Of a DNA stretch of 64,000 nt, positions 32,651 to 44,280 are shown one piece after another. The translations under genes and the position numbers were made by a program. The DNA is taken from positions 17,273,531 to 17,337,530 of the forward strand of contig JACMZG010001870.1 of the NCBI GenBank assembly GCA_018340805.1, in the 5' to 3' direction. Numbering within the stretch: the stretch's first letter is position 1; the number at the start of each line of letters is the position of its first letter. The notes under the pieces were generated by a model. The model was not told where the DNA came from and did no database searches. It saw only the letters and a program-made list of their open reading frames with translations. The DNA is from Microvelia longipes (taxonomy: Eukaryota > Arthropoda > Insecta > Hemiptera > Veliidae).

Positions 32651-33885
32651 TTATTAATTTCAGCGTCCCAAAATGTAAAATTTTCTGACAATTAATTACC
32701 TTTTATCTAACTATAGAAATATTAGATTGTTACATAAATATAATATTACATTATTTTTATTAAATTTAATATTCACATTGTTTATCATCCTCATTCTTTT
32801 TTATGGCTTTTCTCAAAAAACAGTCCCAGCAACAGTCCCAGCAAAAACCAGTAAGGTAAAATATACTGGGCTGGGATAAACTTGCATTCGACTTTTACAA
32901 CCCTATTCATTCACTTGCTTCTCCGAAGCGTTTCATCTTATTTCTAATTACCTCTATCATTTAATCTGGAAATTATTTTAAAAGAAAACTAGTTCTGGAA
33001 AAGTACACATAATTGCATAGAACAATTTTCTTTTTGGAAAAATAATCAATAAAATTACTTATTCAAATTATCAAAACAACTACATTTTCTAACATCGTAT
33101 TCTTCTTATAGTGAATATTATATCCATATTATTTTAGAACCATAAAAGAATAGCGTAGAAAGAAAGCGTCAGTCGGTAGCCGTGACCAACTTGATTACAA
33201 GGTATTTTCACATAGTGATTTATTGGTATAAAACCTCAAGTTTCAATAACTGCGGCACTTTTGGTTTTAATATTCAATATTTTCTCACTAAAGTTTCTAA
33301 AGATGTTATTAACATATTGAGATGTGATAGTTTGTGAAACTAATTGCATAGTTAGAAATAAAGGTTTAACTCATAGATCAAGTTCTATTCGAGAAGATGA
33401 AATTAATAGCTCAATTTTCGAAAGCATGTGTTATAACCCGAATGTTTGGTAAATACTTCCTTTTACTTTGATAGGTGATATTTATTAAACAATAAATATT
33501 AAAAAAATCTGTTCCCATGCATCGGACTTAAAAAAAGTAAGAACTTGATGCATATATCAAAAGTGTGATTATAAGAATGTAACTATGCTCATAGTATTTA
33601 ATAGTTTAGATTGTACTTAGTATGACAAAATTCTAATCTTTAACATTAATTTGTAATTTTTCAGCATTTTCGATCATATTTAAAGATGAATTCCAACATT
33701 TTGACACAATGGGGGCACAACGTATATATAAATAATTTCTTTATTATACGTAAAATAATGAAGACTTCAGTCCTTTGTATTTTATATAAAGGTATTTTAT
33801 ATAACAAAATAGTATAAAGATAAGCTGCTCATGATAGCCCAGAAGCCTGAGGCTGAGCTGATACTGAAAAGCCTGAGCTCATTTT
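32651..33885. other. AT-rich DNA, no gene
   Basis: No frame, RNA signal or recognised repeat. A direct repeat CAGTCCCAGCAA occurs twice at about 32821-32845. Confidence 0.5.
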
Positions 33886-34289
33886 GATACTACCGAGTTT
33901 TGCAAAAGATGACATTATGAAGACATAATGTCCCACTCTGTTTCGTTACGTCTAACTCATTAGTGTGCTCTGACAGAGCCAAAATTCACTCTGACCTTCA
34001 ATTAATTCCGAAGAATATAATGTTTTGCTTGCCATGCATGATGGGGATAAGAGAGCACCGCTCGTCTCTGGTAAGTACTTCACATTATATTCTTCGAATT
34101 AATTGAAGGTCAGAGTGAGTTCAGGCTCTGTCGCGCCCTGATGAGTTAGACGTAACGAAACAGAGTGGGACATGACATTATGTCGAGCCATCAAGTATGA
34201 CGAATGTCGAATGATGGAACAGTTCCCAGATGTAGCATTGCATTTTGCTTGTTACATTTCCTTGGTGTCTCTCGCACAATTATATTGTG

Positions 34290-34292
<3 letters not shown>
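33886..34292. mobile_element. Foldback element with 98-bp arms
   Basis: The left arm 33925-34022 and right arm 34083-34181 are inverted copies (CATTATATTCTTCGAATT, GAAGGTCAGAGTGA, AGGCTCTGTC, GAGTTAGACGTAACGAAA) around a 60-base loop with GAGAGCACCGCTCGTCTCTG. The right side continues through ATGTAGCATTGCATTTTGC to CTCGCACAATTATATTGTGT. Fragments of the same family lie at 259-325, 30868-30954 and 61365-61455. No protein. Confidence 0.7.
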
Positions 34293-34337
<45 letters not shown>

Positions 34338-34339
34338 TA

Positions 34340-34371
<32 letters not shown>

Positions 34372-34390
34372 GTTGTGTGTGTGTGTGTAT
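34290..34390. repeat. (AT)n/(GT)n microsatellite
   Basis: AT dinucleotides are followed by GT dinucleotides; it separates two copies of the foldback unit. Confidence 0.95.
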
Positions 34391-34692
34391 GAAGTACTTA
34401 CTCGGTAGTATCAAATGATATATGTTTTGCTTGTCATGCATGATGCGGTAGAGAGCACCGCTCGTCTCTGGTAAGTACTTCACATTATATTCTTCGGAAT
34501 TAATTGAAGGTCAGAGTGAGTTCAGGCTCTGTCGGCGCCCTGATGAATTAGACGTAACAAAACAGAGTGGGACATGACATATGTCGAGCCATCAATGATG
34601 ACGAATGTCGAATGATGGAACAGTTTCCAGATGTAGTATTGCATTTTGCTTGTTACATTTCCTTGGTGTCTCTCGCACAATTATATTGTGTT
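34391..34692. repeat. Second, one-armed copy of the foldback unit
   Basis: 34423-34692 repeats 34021-34292 (TGTTTTGCTTGTCATGCATG to CTCGCACAATTATATTGTG), but the left arm is absent. The start (CGGTAGTATCAAATGA) is the inverse of 33886-33905. Confidence 0.75.
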
Positions 34693-34921
34693 AACTATCC
34701 AACACTATAAATTGACAGCTGAACAAAGGTAACCTGTAGGCAACCCCATGGAAAGGTTTTCGAGTTCCCGCCACAAATTATTGGCTAATTTACTCTGGGA
34801 TATTTCATATAAACGGACTTTTATGTATGGGTATATGAGTTTATTTCTTTTGAAATTAATATAAGATACAATTTAAAAAAATAATAGTTTGTTTTAAATA
34901 TTTAACGAATTTAGCTTAAAG
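34693..34921. other. Spacer, possibly LINE 3' UTR
   Basis: No frame was found. It leads into the hairpin at 34922. Confidence 0.35.
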
Positions 34922-34956
34922 CTAGCCGCATACAAGCCTTAAGCTTATGTGGCTAG
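34922..34956. other. Hairpin with CAAGCCTTAAGCT loop
   Basis: CTAGCCGCATA and TATGTGGCTAG pair over 11 positions (one G.T). The loop CAAGCCTTAAGC is nearly that of 32341-32373, while the stem sequence differs. Confidence 0.55.
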
Positions 34957-35304
34957 TAAAGATCTTATTTATAAACAAATAACATTATGAATAGATTAAT
35001 AAGACTTTTAGAGCCTTTTGTATGATTGTATTGTGTATTACTCAGTAAATTATTTTTAAATAAATTATATTATGATTTTATTAAATTAATTAAATTTTTG
35101 TCATATTACCCATAGTGTTACGGCATTGTTTCGAATATTTACGCCATATCATAGCCCTTATCACCAGTCAGTTTTGCCAACTTCAAGGATTTAGTACATC
35201 TATTGTAATTTTGGGCCAACAGTGATTTAATTTAAACTTCATATGTTTAAATATTTACTCACTCCCACTTATTCGTGTAGGAATAACATACAAAAAACAA
35301 AACA
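34957..35304. other. AT-rich DNA, no gene
   Basis: Nothing recognised. Confidence 0.45.
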
Positions 35305-35440
35305 GGTACGGTATACCTTGGAACTCCACACATCGGATTCGCTGTGCTCATCCTCCCTACTTCAGACTCGCTTTGCTCGTTCTTAGAATATACAATTCGC
35401 CAAATTTATACTGCAACACGTCTTCGGACTCCCTTAGGTA
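35305..35440 (-). mobile_element. 5S-like SINE body (fragment, reverse)
   Basis: Its reverse complement gives GAACGAGCAAAGCGAGTC, GAATTGTATATTCTAAGAAC and the end GGTATACC, matching the body of the copy at 53300-53568. The 5S-like head is absent. Confidence 0.6.
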
Positions 35441-35528
35441 GTAATTACTTAGCAATAAATAAATCAGCAAAAATGCTGATCATGTGATGAAACTTGGCAC
35501 TTATTTTGGTCTTATATATGACTAAAAT

Positions 35529-36541
35529 GGTGCTGTTTTAGACTGGTTAGAAAGTTATTTAAGTGAAAGAAAAATATTTGTAAAATTTAGAGCCTCTTTT
35601 TCATATTTGTTTAGTGCCTCATCTGGGGTGCCTCAAGGCTCTCACCAGGGACCAATCCTCTTTTTAATTAATTATAAATGATCTAGTTTTTTATTTTATT
35701 TTTACTGTTTGCAGATGATGCCAAACTTGGGTTTGTTATTAATAGTATTATTGATTGTTTTATTTAAATATGTTAACTAAATGGTGTGATAATAATTTTA
35801 TGGAACTAAATATCAAAAAATGTCAAGTTATCACTTTTCATAAAATTAAAAATCCAATAAGTTTTGATTATACTTTTCAAATTGTTTTAATAGATAGAAT
35901 AGATAAAGTTTAAGATTTAGGAATATTTTTGGATTCTAGTCTAAATTTTGTAAGTCATGTAAGATTATATATGTAAAAGCTATGAAAATGTTAGGTTTTA
36001 TCCATAGGAATACAAAGAATTTAAAAATATTGAAGTTATGAAAAACCATGTATTTCTTTCTAGTCAGGTCTTTATTAGAAATTCTGCACCAGTATGGAAC
36101 CCTAATTTTTTTTAGTTCATACAAATTCATTAGAAAGAATTCAACACAAATTTTGTAAACTTATATACTTTAAATTTTTTTAACACTCCCAATTCTTCTT
36201 ATTCTTTTACCTCAGTTTCCTCACATCTAAGCCTTCCTTCTCTCCAATCTCGTCGTACTCATAATAATATTATTTTTCCTATTTAAACTCCTTAATAACC
36301 TCATAGACTGTCCAGAGCTCCTATCCATGATCCATATCCGTGTTCCTCAATTCCACTCTAGATCTCAACCTTATTTGATGTTTCATATTGTTAAACTAAC
36401 TACTTACTAAATAAACCAATAAATAGAATGATGAGAACTGTTAATCGGTTAAGCCAAATTACTGACCTCGATTTATTTAATTCTAAATTTTCTACCTTTG
36501 TCAATTGCATTAGATCACTTGATCATGTTAATTTACAATGA
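35529..36541 (+). pseudogene. LINE ORF2 fragment, RT palm to C-terminus
   Basis: Translation pieces, in order: VLDWLESYLSERKIFVKF, SSGVPQGSHQGPILFLIN, LFADDAKLGFVI-type box (FADD intact), LTKWCDNNFMELNIKKCQVI, DLGIFLDSSLNFVSHV, then a C-terminal tail NNLIDCPELLSMIHIRVPQF and NRMMRTVNRLSQITDLDLFN, ending with HVNLQ and a TGA at 36539-36541. This is a Jockey/CR1-type LINE. Frame changes near 35670, 35765, 35910 and 36000 disable it. The 5' part (endonuclease, RT fingers) is missing. Confidence 0.78.
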
Positions 36542-37190
36542 CTCAAATTATGTCACTAAAATTATCTGTGTTTTAATATTCTTTTTTCCTTTTGTTTTAT
36601 AAATATGATTTTCTTTCTTAATTATATTTTGTTATGACATTTTTAATTTAATTTTAACTTTTTTTGTATTAACCTAACGTTACTGTATTTCAATTTTATT
36701 TTAAATTTTTATCTGATTTACCATTGAATATACTACCATCGTTTTATTTATTTTCTACTTATATGTCATTGATACATTATCTTAACTTTTAATTTTAACT
36801 TTGGTGACAACTATTTATCAATATTATTTTTTTACTTTTGCTTGTTATTATTATAACTATCTTGTTTCTAATTATTATACTTTTTAAATTTAAATTATTT
36901 CTATATCTTATATTACTAATCTATCATCCTTTTCATGTAAAATTATTTTCCTTATAATTAAACAATTTATTCTTGTTGAACTTAGATTATATTCAAAATT
37001 GTTATTTCTTTTTTAGTCTGTTCATATTATAATTAATTTCTTTTTTGTACTTAAATTTTTATAATGTATAAAAAAATTTTTGTTTGTTTGTGTGTGCAAT
37101 TTTTATTTACTTTAATTTTTTCTTAATTGTTATTTTTGTAAAAAGGGTAATTTTGCCCGTTATTGTATTGATAAATAAATAAATGCGTGC
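36542..37190 (+). other. LINE 3' UTR with (AAAT) tail
   Basis: T-rich, gene-free sequence follows the LINE stop and ends with GATAAATAAATAAATG at about 37171-37186, a tail type usual for this LINE group. Confidence 0.5.
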
Positions 37191-37234
37191 AAAATCTTAA
37201 ACCGACCAACAAAAATTTCCGAGTTTTATTAATT

Positions 37235-37465
37235 TTTTAAGTCATTATTATTATTATTATTATTATTATTTTGACAGTACAATCCATAATATACTTGGAA
37301 ATACGGTGATAACAGACACGCAAACAGACAAACAACTTAGTGAAAACCACTCAGGAGGTCTTAAAAATAAATGAAACGGATACTTCAAGTGACATACCGG
37401 CTTCGGATTTTTCGCAAACACAATAATTTCCCTTTATGCCTACAGTATACATGAGGAAAAGTAAA
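37235..37465 (-). repeat. Dispersed repeat family D (reverse copy)
   Basis: An (ATT)n tract at 37246-37271 adjoins. In reverse complement: CCTCATGTATACTGTAGGC, TATTGTGTTTGCGAAAAATC, AAGACCTCCTGAGTGG and CTGTTATCACCGTA, in the order of copy 1. Confidence 0.65.
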
Positions 37466-38690
37466 AATTGTCTTTGCCCTAAAACTTTGAAAAAGATTAA
37501 TCCAGAATCATGCTTTTCAGGCGCCTAAATGTCTCCGGAGTGTTTTCTTTTCATTCGGTCTGTCTGTAAGTCGCAGTAGCTCTAAAAATAAAATTTCATG
37601 TTTAATTTAGCTACCTGGAATACCAAAATTTCAGAACCTTGTTAATTTATTATTCTGAGTTATATTTTGATTAAAGGAGTTTTGAATTTTTTAAAACAAA
37701 TATGTTACATAATTGTAATACGAATGTTGCATACAGACTTAAAAATATTAACTTATGAGTATATAAACTAGGAGGAACCGCAAAAATCTCTGGTTCGCAC
37801 TAGTCTTATGATGATTCATCGATTTAACGAGAATGGGTCTCATCGCAAGGTTATACGAATGAACAGGTTCAAAGATTAAAGATGGGAAATTAACCATTTA
37901 TGTATAAATACTATGTATAAGTAATACATAAAAAAGTATAACAAAAAATACGGGCACTTAGGACGCAAACAAAAAACACAGGAAATAAACAATCCACACT
38001 ATTTCTAAAACCCTTTTACTGTCATTAATATTCCTTAGCGTTTCTTAAAGAAATGTCACTGTTCCCAAAATTAGTAAACAAATTTAAAGAAGTGCTTGTT
38101 GTAGTAAATTAAGGCGCAACAGGTGCGTTTCATACCAGCGTTCCAGCCGCAGACTCCAACTCTATAAGTAGTACGTTTCACTCCTTTATTCAGGATATTC
38201 CGACGTTTAAAAGACATTTCCAATCAAAAGAACTTCAAAGGATGACAATTATTTCACACATGTTTTACGATTGTCATTTATATTATTTTTAATTTATCAT
38301 TTCTTTTTATGATAGAAAAACAAGAAGTATGTTTTTGTTTCTTTTAATAATTTATTTTTTCTAATTTTCTTTACTCTTTTTCCATATGCATATTTTAAGA
38401 GAGTACAAAAGATGTCAAAAGTTTAGCAAGGAAGGAAGTAGCCATATTCCAAATGTCAATTTGCCTAGGATCAAGGAACTTATATAAAAGTTACGTAAAA
38501 TCTCTCGCCAACCTCCACCCCTACCAAGCAGATAGAATTTATAAAGTGGTTCAATTGGAGGGTTATTATGAATGAAATAATTTTTTTGACAAGTAATGTT
38601 ATAGTCCAAAATTGACGTAATTGCAGGAATAAATAGTAAATTTTCAGTGTTGACCGCCTATACCGATTCCTGCAATGACGTCACACGTTG
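37466..38690. other. AT-rich DNA, no gene
   Basis: No convincing frame or RNA gene. A short C-rich segment near 38500-38525 is unexplained. Confidence 0.5.
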
Positions 38691-38990
38691 TGCAATAAAA
38701 AAGCCCTCGCCTTTCGACCTGGAGGTCGAGGGTAGACAAAAAGTCAGGTTATAACCTCCGAATACGTTTGGTTTGTTGACATCGAATTGAATCACCTAAT
38801 AAATTTCTAACATCTTGCAGCCCTACTATGTTTATAACCTGACAACTTATCGTCAGGTTATAAACATGTCGAGCCAAATTTTAGTTCCGTATTATTGAGT
38901 GGTGGTTAATTCTACGTATTTAATGTTATTTACCTTGGTTAAAATAAGTAAAGTTACAAATCCGAAGAAAATAAAATTATTCCGGTGAGG
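38691..38990. repeat. Repeat with clustered hairpins
   Basis: CCCTCG ... GACCTGGAGGTCGAGGG (38703-38733) forms a compound stem. GTTTATAACCTGAC (38830-38843) and GTCAGGTTATAAAC (38852-38865) form a perfect 14-bp stem with an 8-base loop. The part from 38845 onward (CTTATCGTCAGGTTATAAAC, GTGGTTAATT) recurs at 45411-45540. Confidence 0.55.
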
Positions 38991-39049
38991 TCCTTAAGAT
39001 TTTCATGCAGGGGATGAAAATCCTTTTTCCGTGGTTTTCATCCTTGACA

Positions 39050-39770
39050 AGGATTTCATTAGGCCAACAAGGCCCGAGGAGATTTTGCCCAATAAGAGCT
39101 CAAACCTACATCTCAATGGGTAAAATAAGGGGAGGGGGTCCTATATGGCTTTCCAAGTAGAGGGGACTACTTTTAACTAGAGTAGTGTTAATGATTATAG
39201 CAAAATAAATTTAATTTAATATTTAGTAAAATTAAATCGAAATAAATTATTTTTAAGTATATATAATAAAATAGTTAAGAGTAAGAGTATATAAAATAAA
39301 TAGGTAAGAATAAAATAAAATTAAAATAAACTAAAAGAAAACTTGAGTTAAATGATTATTCGGTTAAATGAAATATTTCATTAAACTATTTTGTATATAT
39401 TCGCTATAGGGTGCTTTAGTGCTGCTTTAGGGCCCTGATGAAGTATGTTAACAGCCTCTTGTGACTCTTGTCCTCCGCATGGGACTATTAAAGCTTTATA
39501 TTAAAATAATAGGGGATTTTAAGGACATATATAGATTTAGATAGCAAATAGAGGATATTTTTATTACTTAAAAACAGCAATCTCAAAGGCCCTTTTCTGC
39601 TACTTTAGGACTCTGAACAAGTATATTTGGACCCTTATTGGCCCCAGTTTTCCCTATAGGACCCCTAAAAGTCCAGGTAAAATAAAACGGGTTCTTAAAA
39701 ACTCTAGATTTAAAAACATCTTTAGGCCATACCTTAAAGTATTTGTCCCCTTTATATTACACAATTATAA
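39050..39770 (+). repeat. Dispersed repeat family E (forward copy)
   Basis: It shares ACTTTTAACTAGAGTAGT, TTAATGATTATAGCAA and GGCCCTTTTCTGCT with the reverse complement of 61600-62190. Two related subunits (starting near 39410 and 39590) are about 180 bp apart, each with TTTAGG...CTGA and a closing CCC...GGAC. No coding potential; class unknown. Confidence 0.6.
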
Positions 39771-40960
39771 TAAATAAATATATGATTATATTATAAGTTT
39801 AAAGATATTTAATATGTTAATCCATTTCGGCCCAACAATGTGGTCAACTTGCTTGGTGATCTCATCCTAATTACTATTACTCATTAGTATTACTAAATAC
39901 TATTACCTATTACTATATAAGCATAAAACTGTATCAGAAAAAAAAATTCATTGACCCTAAGGTCGCAAGATGTACTTAAAATTTGACTTGGGATAACATG
40001 CAGCTGTAACAAGTTTAAATGAAATAGAAACAGTGGCGCTTTGTGAGATGGCGCATTCAAGATAAAACCTTTTAATGTTTATTCTCAGATAAATTTTTTT
40101 TTATTTCTATTGCTTTAAAAAAAATAGTTTAAAACGCTTCAGGTTATAAAAATATTAAAACAAGTGTTAAAAAAAATGAGTGAAAAATCTTAGGAATCAG
40201 AGGTTCACGATCTTGGACTGACCGAGACATCTGCTCTAATGTTGCCGAAAACACCTTTTAAAACTTTCTTGTTTATATCTTAGATTTACGACTCCAGATA
40301 TCGTTTTGATGGCATAAACGAGTTCACGATAAAGGAAAAGATTAATAGCGCTAAGCATCACGAGAGATCCCTGACAACTTGATTGAGCTTAACAGCATAA
40401 TTTTCTTATTTTTATTTATTTTTGATCCATTTTTCATAATTTTTAAAAGGTTATAACGTCTGGATAAGTCCAATACCGCTCCTTATTTTTTTAGAGTAAT
40501 TTTGATGTTATGTCTTTAACTCTTGGTTAATAACCCCGATAATCCGAGTTAAGTTATATCTAAAGAATTACAGGTTTTCAAATTTCTTAACTTATGAGTT
40601 TCTCTCTTATAAAAGACAGTAAATCATCGATGTAAATCCTTTAAAAGGAATCAAATTGTATCCTTTTTATCACAAACAGATATTTAAACCTCGCGTAGTT
40701 TTCTACACCTTTTTGAAACCATCCAATCGTTCTAAAGCTGCTAAATCATACACACCTCGTGATTCATAGAAACGTTAATCACTTCTACTACATGGAAAAG
40801 CACACATAAATAAAAAATAAGCCTCAAGATTGCGATAAAATACGAATGATTTTAGACCACTAGTCGTATTGTCATCGAATAATATTCCAAGAAAATCAAG
40901 CCTAACCCGCCACATTAAAACAGATATGACGCAATTATTTACTTTAACTTTATATAATTC

Positions 40961-40962
<2 letters not shown>
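39771..40962. other. AT-rich DNA, no gene
   Basis: Nothing recognised on either strand. Confidence 0.5.

Positions 40963-41038
<76 letters not shown>
40963..41038. repeat. (AT)n microsatellite
   Basis: AT dinucleotides with TTA/AAT interruptions. Confidence 0.95.
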
Positions 41039-41510
41039 GAGAATTACGATCAAACTTTCCTAGCAAGGTTATAGTTAAAGGAGCGAAACGTACGTTATGT
41101 AACAAGGATAAGACGAGTTATCTTTATTTATTTAAAAATAAGTTGTCTTTATTTAAAAAATATATTAAAACTTTAAATAAAACATTTATATGACCAACCT
41201 TTATTAAATTTTAATAAAAATATGAAGACTTGAACTGGTAACAAGCAAAATAATCTATATTACTTTTAACTATTTGTTTATAATCTATTGGGAAACTATT
41301 CGTCGGAGGTAAGAATGCCTCTAATTTAAGACTTGTGGTGTTATTGCTATTATAGTAAGCGTGCGCATGTCATACCAAACATGTGCAGTTTGTTTTTGTT
41401 TTTGTCATAGATTATTCCCTATTTTTTTTATCCTTTACTTTGTTATATGGGAAATCGGCTTAGGGCATCCCCTTTATTGAAGATCCTTGCCATATCCATT
41501 TAGTCCAAGA
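41039..41510. other. AT-rich DNA, no gene
   Basis: Nothing recognised. Confidence 0.45.
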
Positions 41511-42158
41511 GCCAGAACTTAATAAACGTAAATCATTATGTACTGCTTTATACCATTTTTTTAAAGAAAATACATACTCTACCTATTCAAACTGGAGCGC
41601 CCCTTTACATGATTGCGAACCCTTAAAATTTAAAAAATCGTACAAATTTTAGAATAAGTGGTTCCCTGTGTGAAAACTTGAAGAGACATTTTTTAAGTTA
41701 ATAACATTTCCAATAAATTGAGTGCTTATTAATCAAAATTGGATAACTACAAACAATGTTATAGCATTTACGAAATGACTTAAAAATAACAATAGACATT
41801 TTTTGAAAGAAATTCGCTGACTGTAAAAATAACTTTTTTGTAATTTTGCTAACGCTATAACTTTAGTTTTAGTTATCCGATTTTCACGAATAAACATTCG
41901 ATTCATTAAAAATTTTATCAGCTTTAAAAATGTCCTCTTCAAATTTTGCTTCTCGAAAAGGGAACCACTTATTTTTAAAACAAATCTTATATATTGTGCT
42001 ATATTCTACATTTTTGAGCGTGCGCAATCTTAAAAAGGGCTTCACTGCTGGAATAGACAGACTACTTTTTCTTTACCATTTAAGGATTATTATTTAAAAA
42101 AATTGGTCTAAAGCAATACAAAATAAGTCACGTTTCTGTAAGTCCAGCTCCTGGACTA
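41511..42158. mobile_element. Long foldback MITE (copy c, independent)
   Basis: 648 bp from TAGTCCAAGAGCC to AGCTCCTGGACTA, with the same internal order as copies a and b (GTTCCCTGTG, AATAAACATTCGATTC, AGACTACTTTTTCTT) but clearly diverged. Flanked by TA. Confidence 0.72.
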
Positions 42159-42735
42159 AACGCTAGTTCGGGTGCCTTGGTGGAGCGCTAAGAAGCTAAT
42201 TTTCGTATGGATCTTTATTTTTTAGTGTAAATTATAATTTTAAAATAATAAAAATTATAATTTTATTTATTCAATTTTAATAATTATTCATAATAATATT
42301 TCCATATTTAATTTACCCCTTTTTTGGGTTAGCAAAAGAAATGATACTTGTATAAAATCTACTAAATAGAATAAAATTAAAAAAAAAACCCGCACGTTAT
42401 CTTTACATCTAAAATAATTAATCTTAAAGTCTTTAATAAATTTAACATTTTCTTCAAAATACTTTTACACACCATAAAGCTATTAACTAATTATAACAGA
42501 ATGTCCAACATAACATAAATAAAAAAACTAAAAAAAAATACCCACCTGGTAGATCTTATAAAAACAAATTAGATATGTATCAACTTGTTTCCTTCTAAAT
42601 ACATCAACACTGAGGTGTCATATAATAAATACTCTTATTATGAATTGTTTAAAAAAAATTCACAATAATAAAATTATATTGCAGAACTTTCTTAAGATTC
42701 TTACCTCAAAGAATATAATATAAAATAAAGACATC
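42159..42735. other. AT-rich DNA, no gene
   Basis: Nothing recognised. Confidence 0.5.
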
Positions 42736-42860
42736 GGGTGCGGGGTACCTCGGAACTTTCTTCATCATATCGGATTCGGTACACTCATCCTCCCTACATC
42801 GCTCGCTTCGCTCTTCCTTAGAATATACAAGGCGTAAAATTTATACTGCAAAATACACCC
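42736..42860 (-). mobile_element. 5S-like SINE body (fragment, reverse)
   Basis: It begins GGGGTACCTCGGAACTTTC and continues CTCATCCTCCCTAC, CGCTCGCTTCGCTC and AGAATATACAAGGCG, the reverse of the body at 53400-53565. No head. Confidence 0.6.
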
Positions 42861-43039
42861 GAATTTAGTTTTAGATGAAGATGCATTAGAACCACTAGTG
42901 GTTGGGATAGATTCTTTAGCGGCATTATTTATATCTAGTAAGACTTAAACATAACTATATGAGTTCTAATAATAATTTTTTGGATTATTAATATCTATGG
43001 TTTTTTGGATAATATATAATAAAGGTATATATAATAATT

Positions 43040-43246
43040 AATAATCATAAAAGTTAAGCAGCATTAAGCGTGAACAGTGCCTGGATGGGTGACCGCGGGA
43101 AATGAAACAGATGTATTTACTATCTAGGGACGAGGAAATAGTATGTTCCTAGGACGAGCGAAGCGAGTCCAAAGTAGGAGGAAGAGCGTAGCAAATCTAA
43201 TGTAATGAGAAAAAGTTTCGTGGTACCATTAACCAGATTTTTTAAA
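43040..43246 (+). mobile_element. 5S-like SINE (copy 2)
   Basis: The head at 43053-43103 is GTTAAGCAGC, AACAGTGCCTGGATGGGTGA and CCGCGGGAAAT, lining up with the box A, intermediate and box C regions of 5S rRNA without gaps except near the end. The body contains GGACGAGCGAAGCGAGTCC and ends AAAAGTTTCGTGGTACC. Confidence 0.68.
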
Positions 43247-43730
43247 AATAACTTTATCTTTTTGATAATATATACATTGGATAATTACATAATATAATAA
43301 TAAAGTGCTAATGCTATAGAAAATAATATAGAGCCGAAAAACATTGCTTATTTTTTTTTTAAAGAAGAACTGCTCCAGTTTCTTAATTTTTTTCTAATTG
43401 ATTGTTCCTGTATATGTTTTTTTTATTTCACTTTACTTTTCTTTAAATTGTTAAGATTACTAACTTCCTCGGCAGATGTGTTACGTTTTTATTTTATGAA
43501 TTTAATATTTTATGCAAATGAAACAAGTTTTGTTAATAATTTTTGTGTTGTTAAATGTGACGGATCTGGGTTAAGCCGTGTTGACAAATTGTTTTTTTCA
43601 ATTTTAATTAATTATTATTCCTCATATAGTTTTTACAGAATATTATACATTTCTACAAAAAGCATTTAAAGTCAATATTTTTACAGCTATATTTTAAGCC
43701 AGTATTTTTCCTTGTTGCAGCAAATAATTA
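43247..43730. other. AT-rich DNA, no gene
   Basis: A 73-codon plus-strand frame (43448-43669) has no recognisable motif and AT-driven composition; not called. Confidence 0.45.
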
Positions 43731-44176
43731 TAAACGAGAAATATTTATGTAAATATAAGTAGTAAGAAATAAAGCGAGCTATACAATAAACGAGAAATAT
43801 TTATGTAAATATAAGTAGTAAAAATACAGCGAGCTATACATAAACAAGAAATATTTACGTAAATATAAGTAGTAAGAAATACAGCGAGCTATACAATAAA
43901 CGAGAAATATTTATGTAAATATAAGTAGTAAGAAATACAGCGAGCTATACAATAAACGAGGTAAACGAGAATATATATTTACGTAAATATACTATATACA
44001 ATAAACGAGAAATATTTACGTAAATATAAGTAGTAAGAACAGCGAGCTATACAATTTACGTAAACAGCGAGCTATAAACGAGAAATATTACGTAAATATA
44101 AGTAGTAAGAATACAGCGAGCTATACAATAAACGAGAAATATTTACGTAAATATAAGTAGTAAGAAATACAGCGAG
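43731..44176. repeat. Minisatellite, 56-bp unit
   Basis: Units start TAAACGAGAAATATTTA; spacing is 56 bp (43731-43787), 54 bp (to 43841) and 56 bp (to 43897). The body is TATAAGTAGTAAGAAA and ACAGCGAGCTATACAA. About eight units, the last ones shortened. Many units contain the palindrome ATATTTACGTAAATAT. Confidence 0.9.
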
Positions 44177-44189
44177 CGTATTAACTCCT

Positions 44190-44280
44190 CTCACTTTGTC
44201 AGAGGAGGCGAAATGTTTCCTAGGGGTGCCGATGCCCCCCTTGCCTTTACCTGGCCTGATGCCTTGCAACTTATAAGTAC
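44190..44280 (+). repeat. GC-rich repeat fragment, as at 88-152
   Basis: ACTTTGTCAGAGGAGGCG and GGTGCCGATGCCCCCCTT resemble 88-152. Unknown family. Confidence 0.5.
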
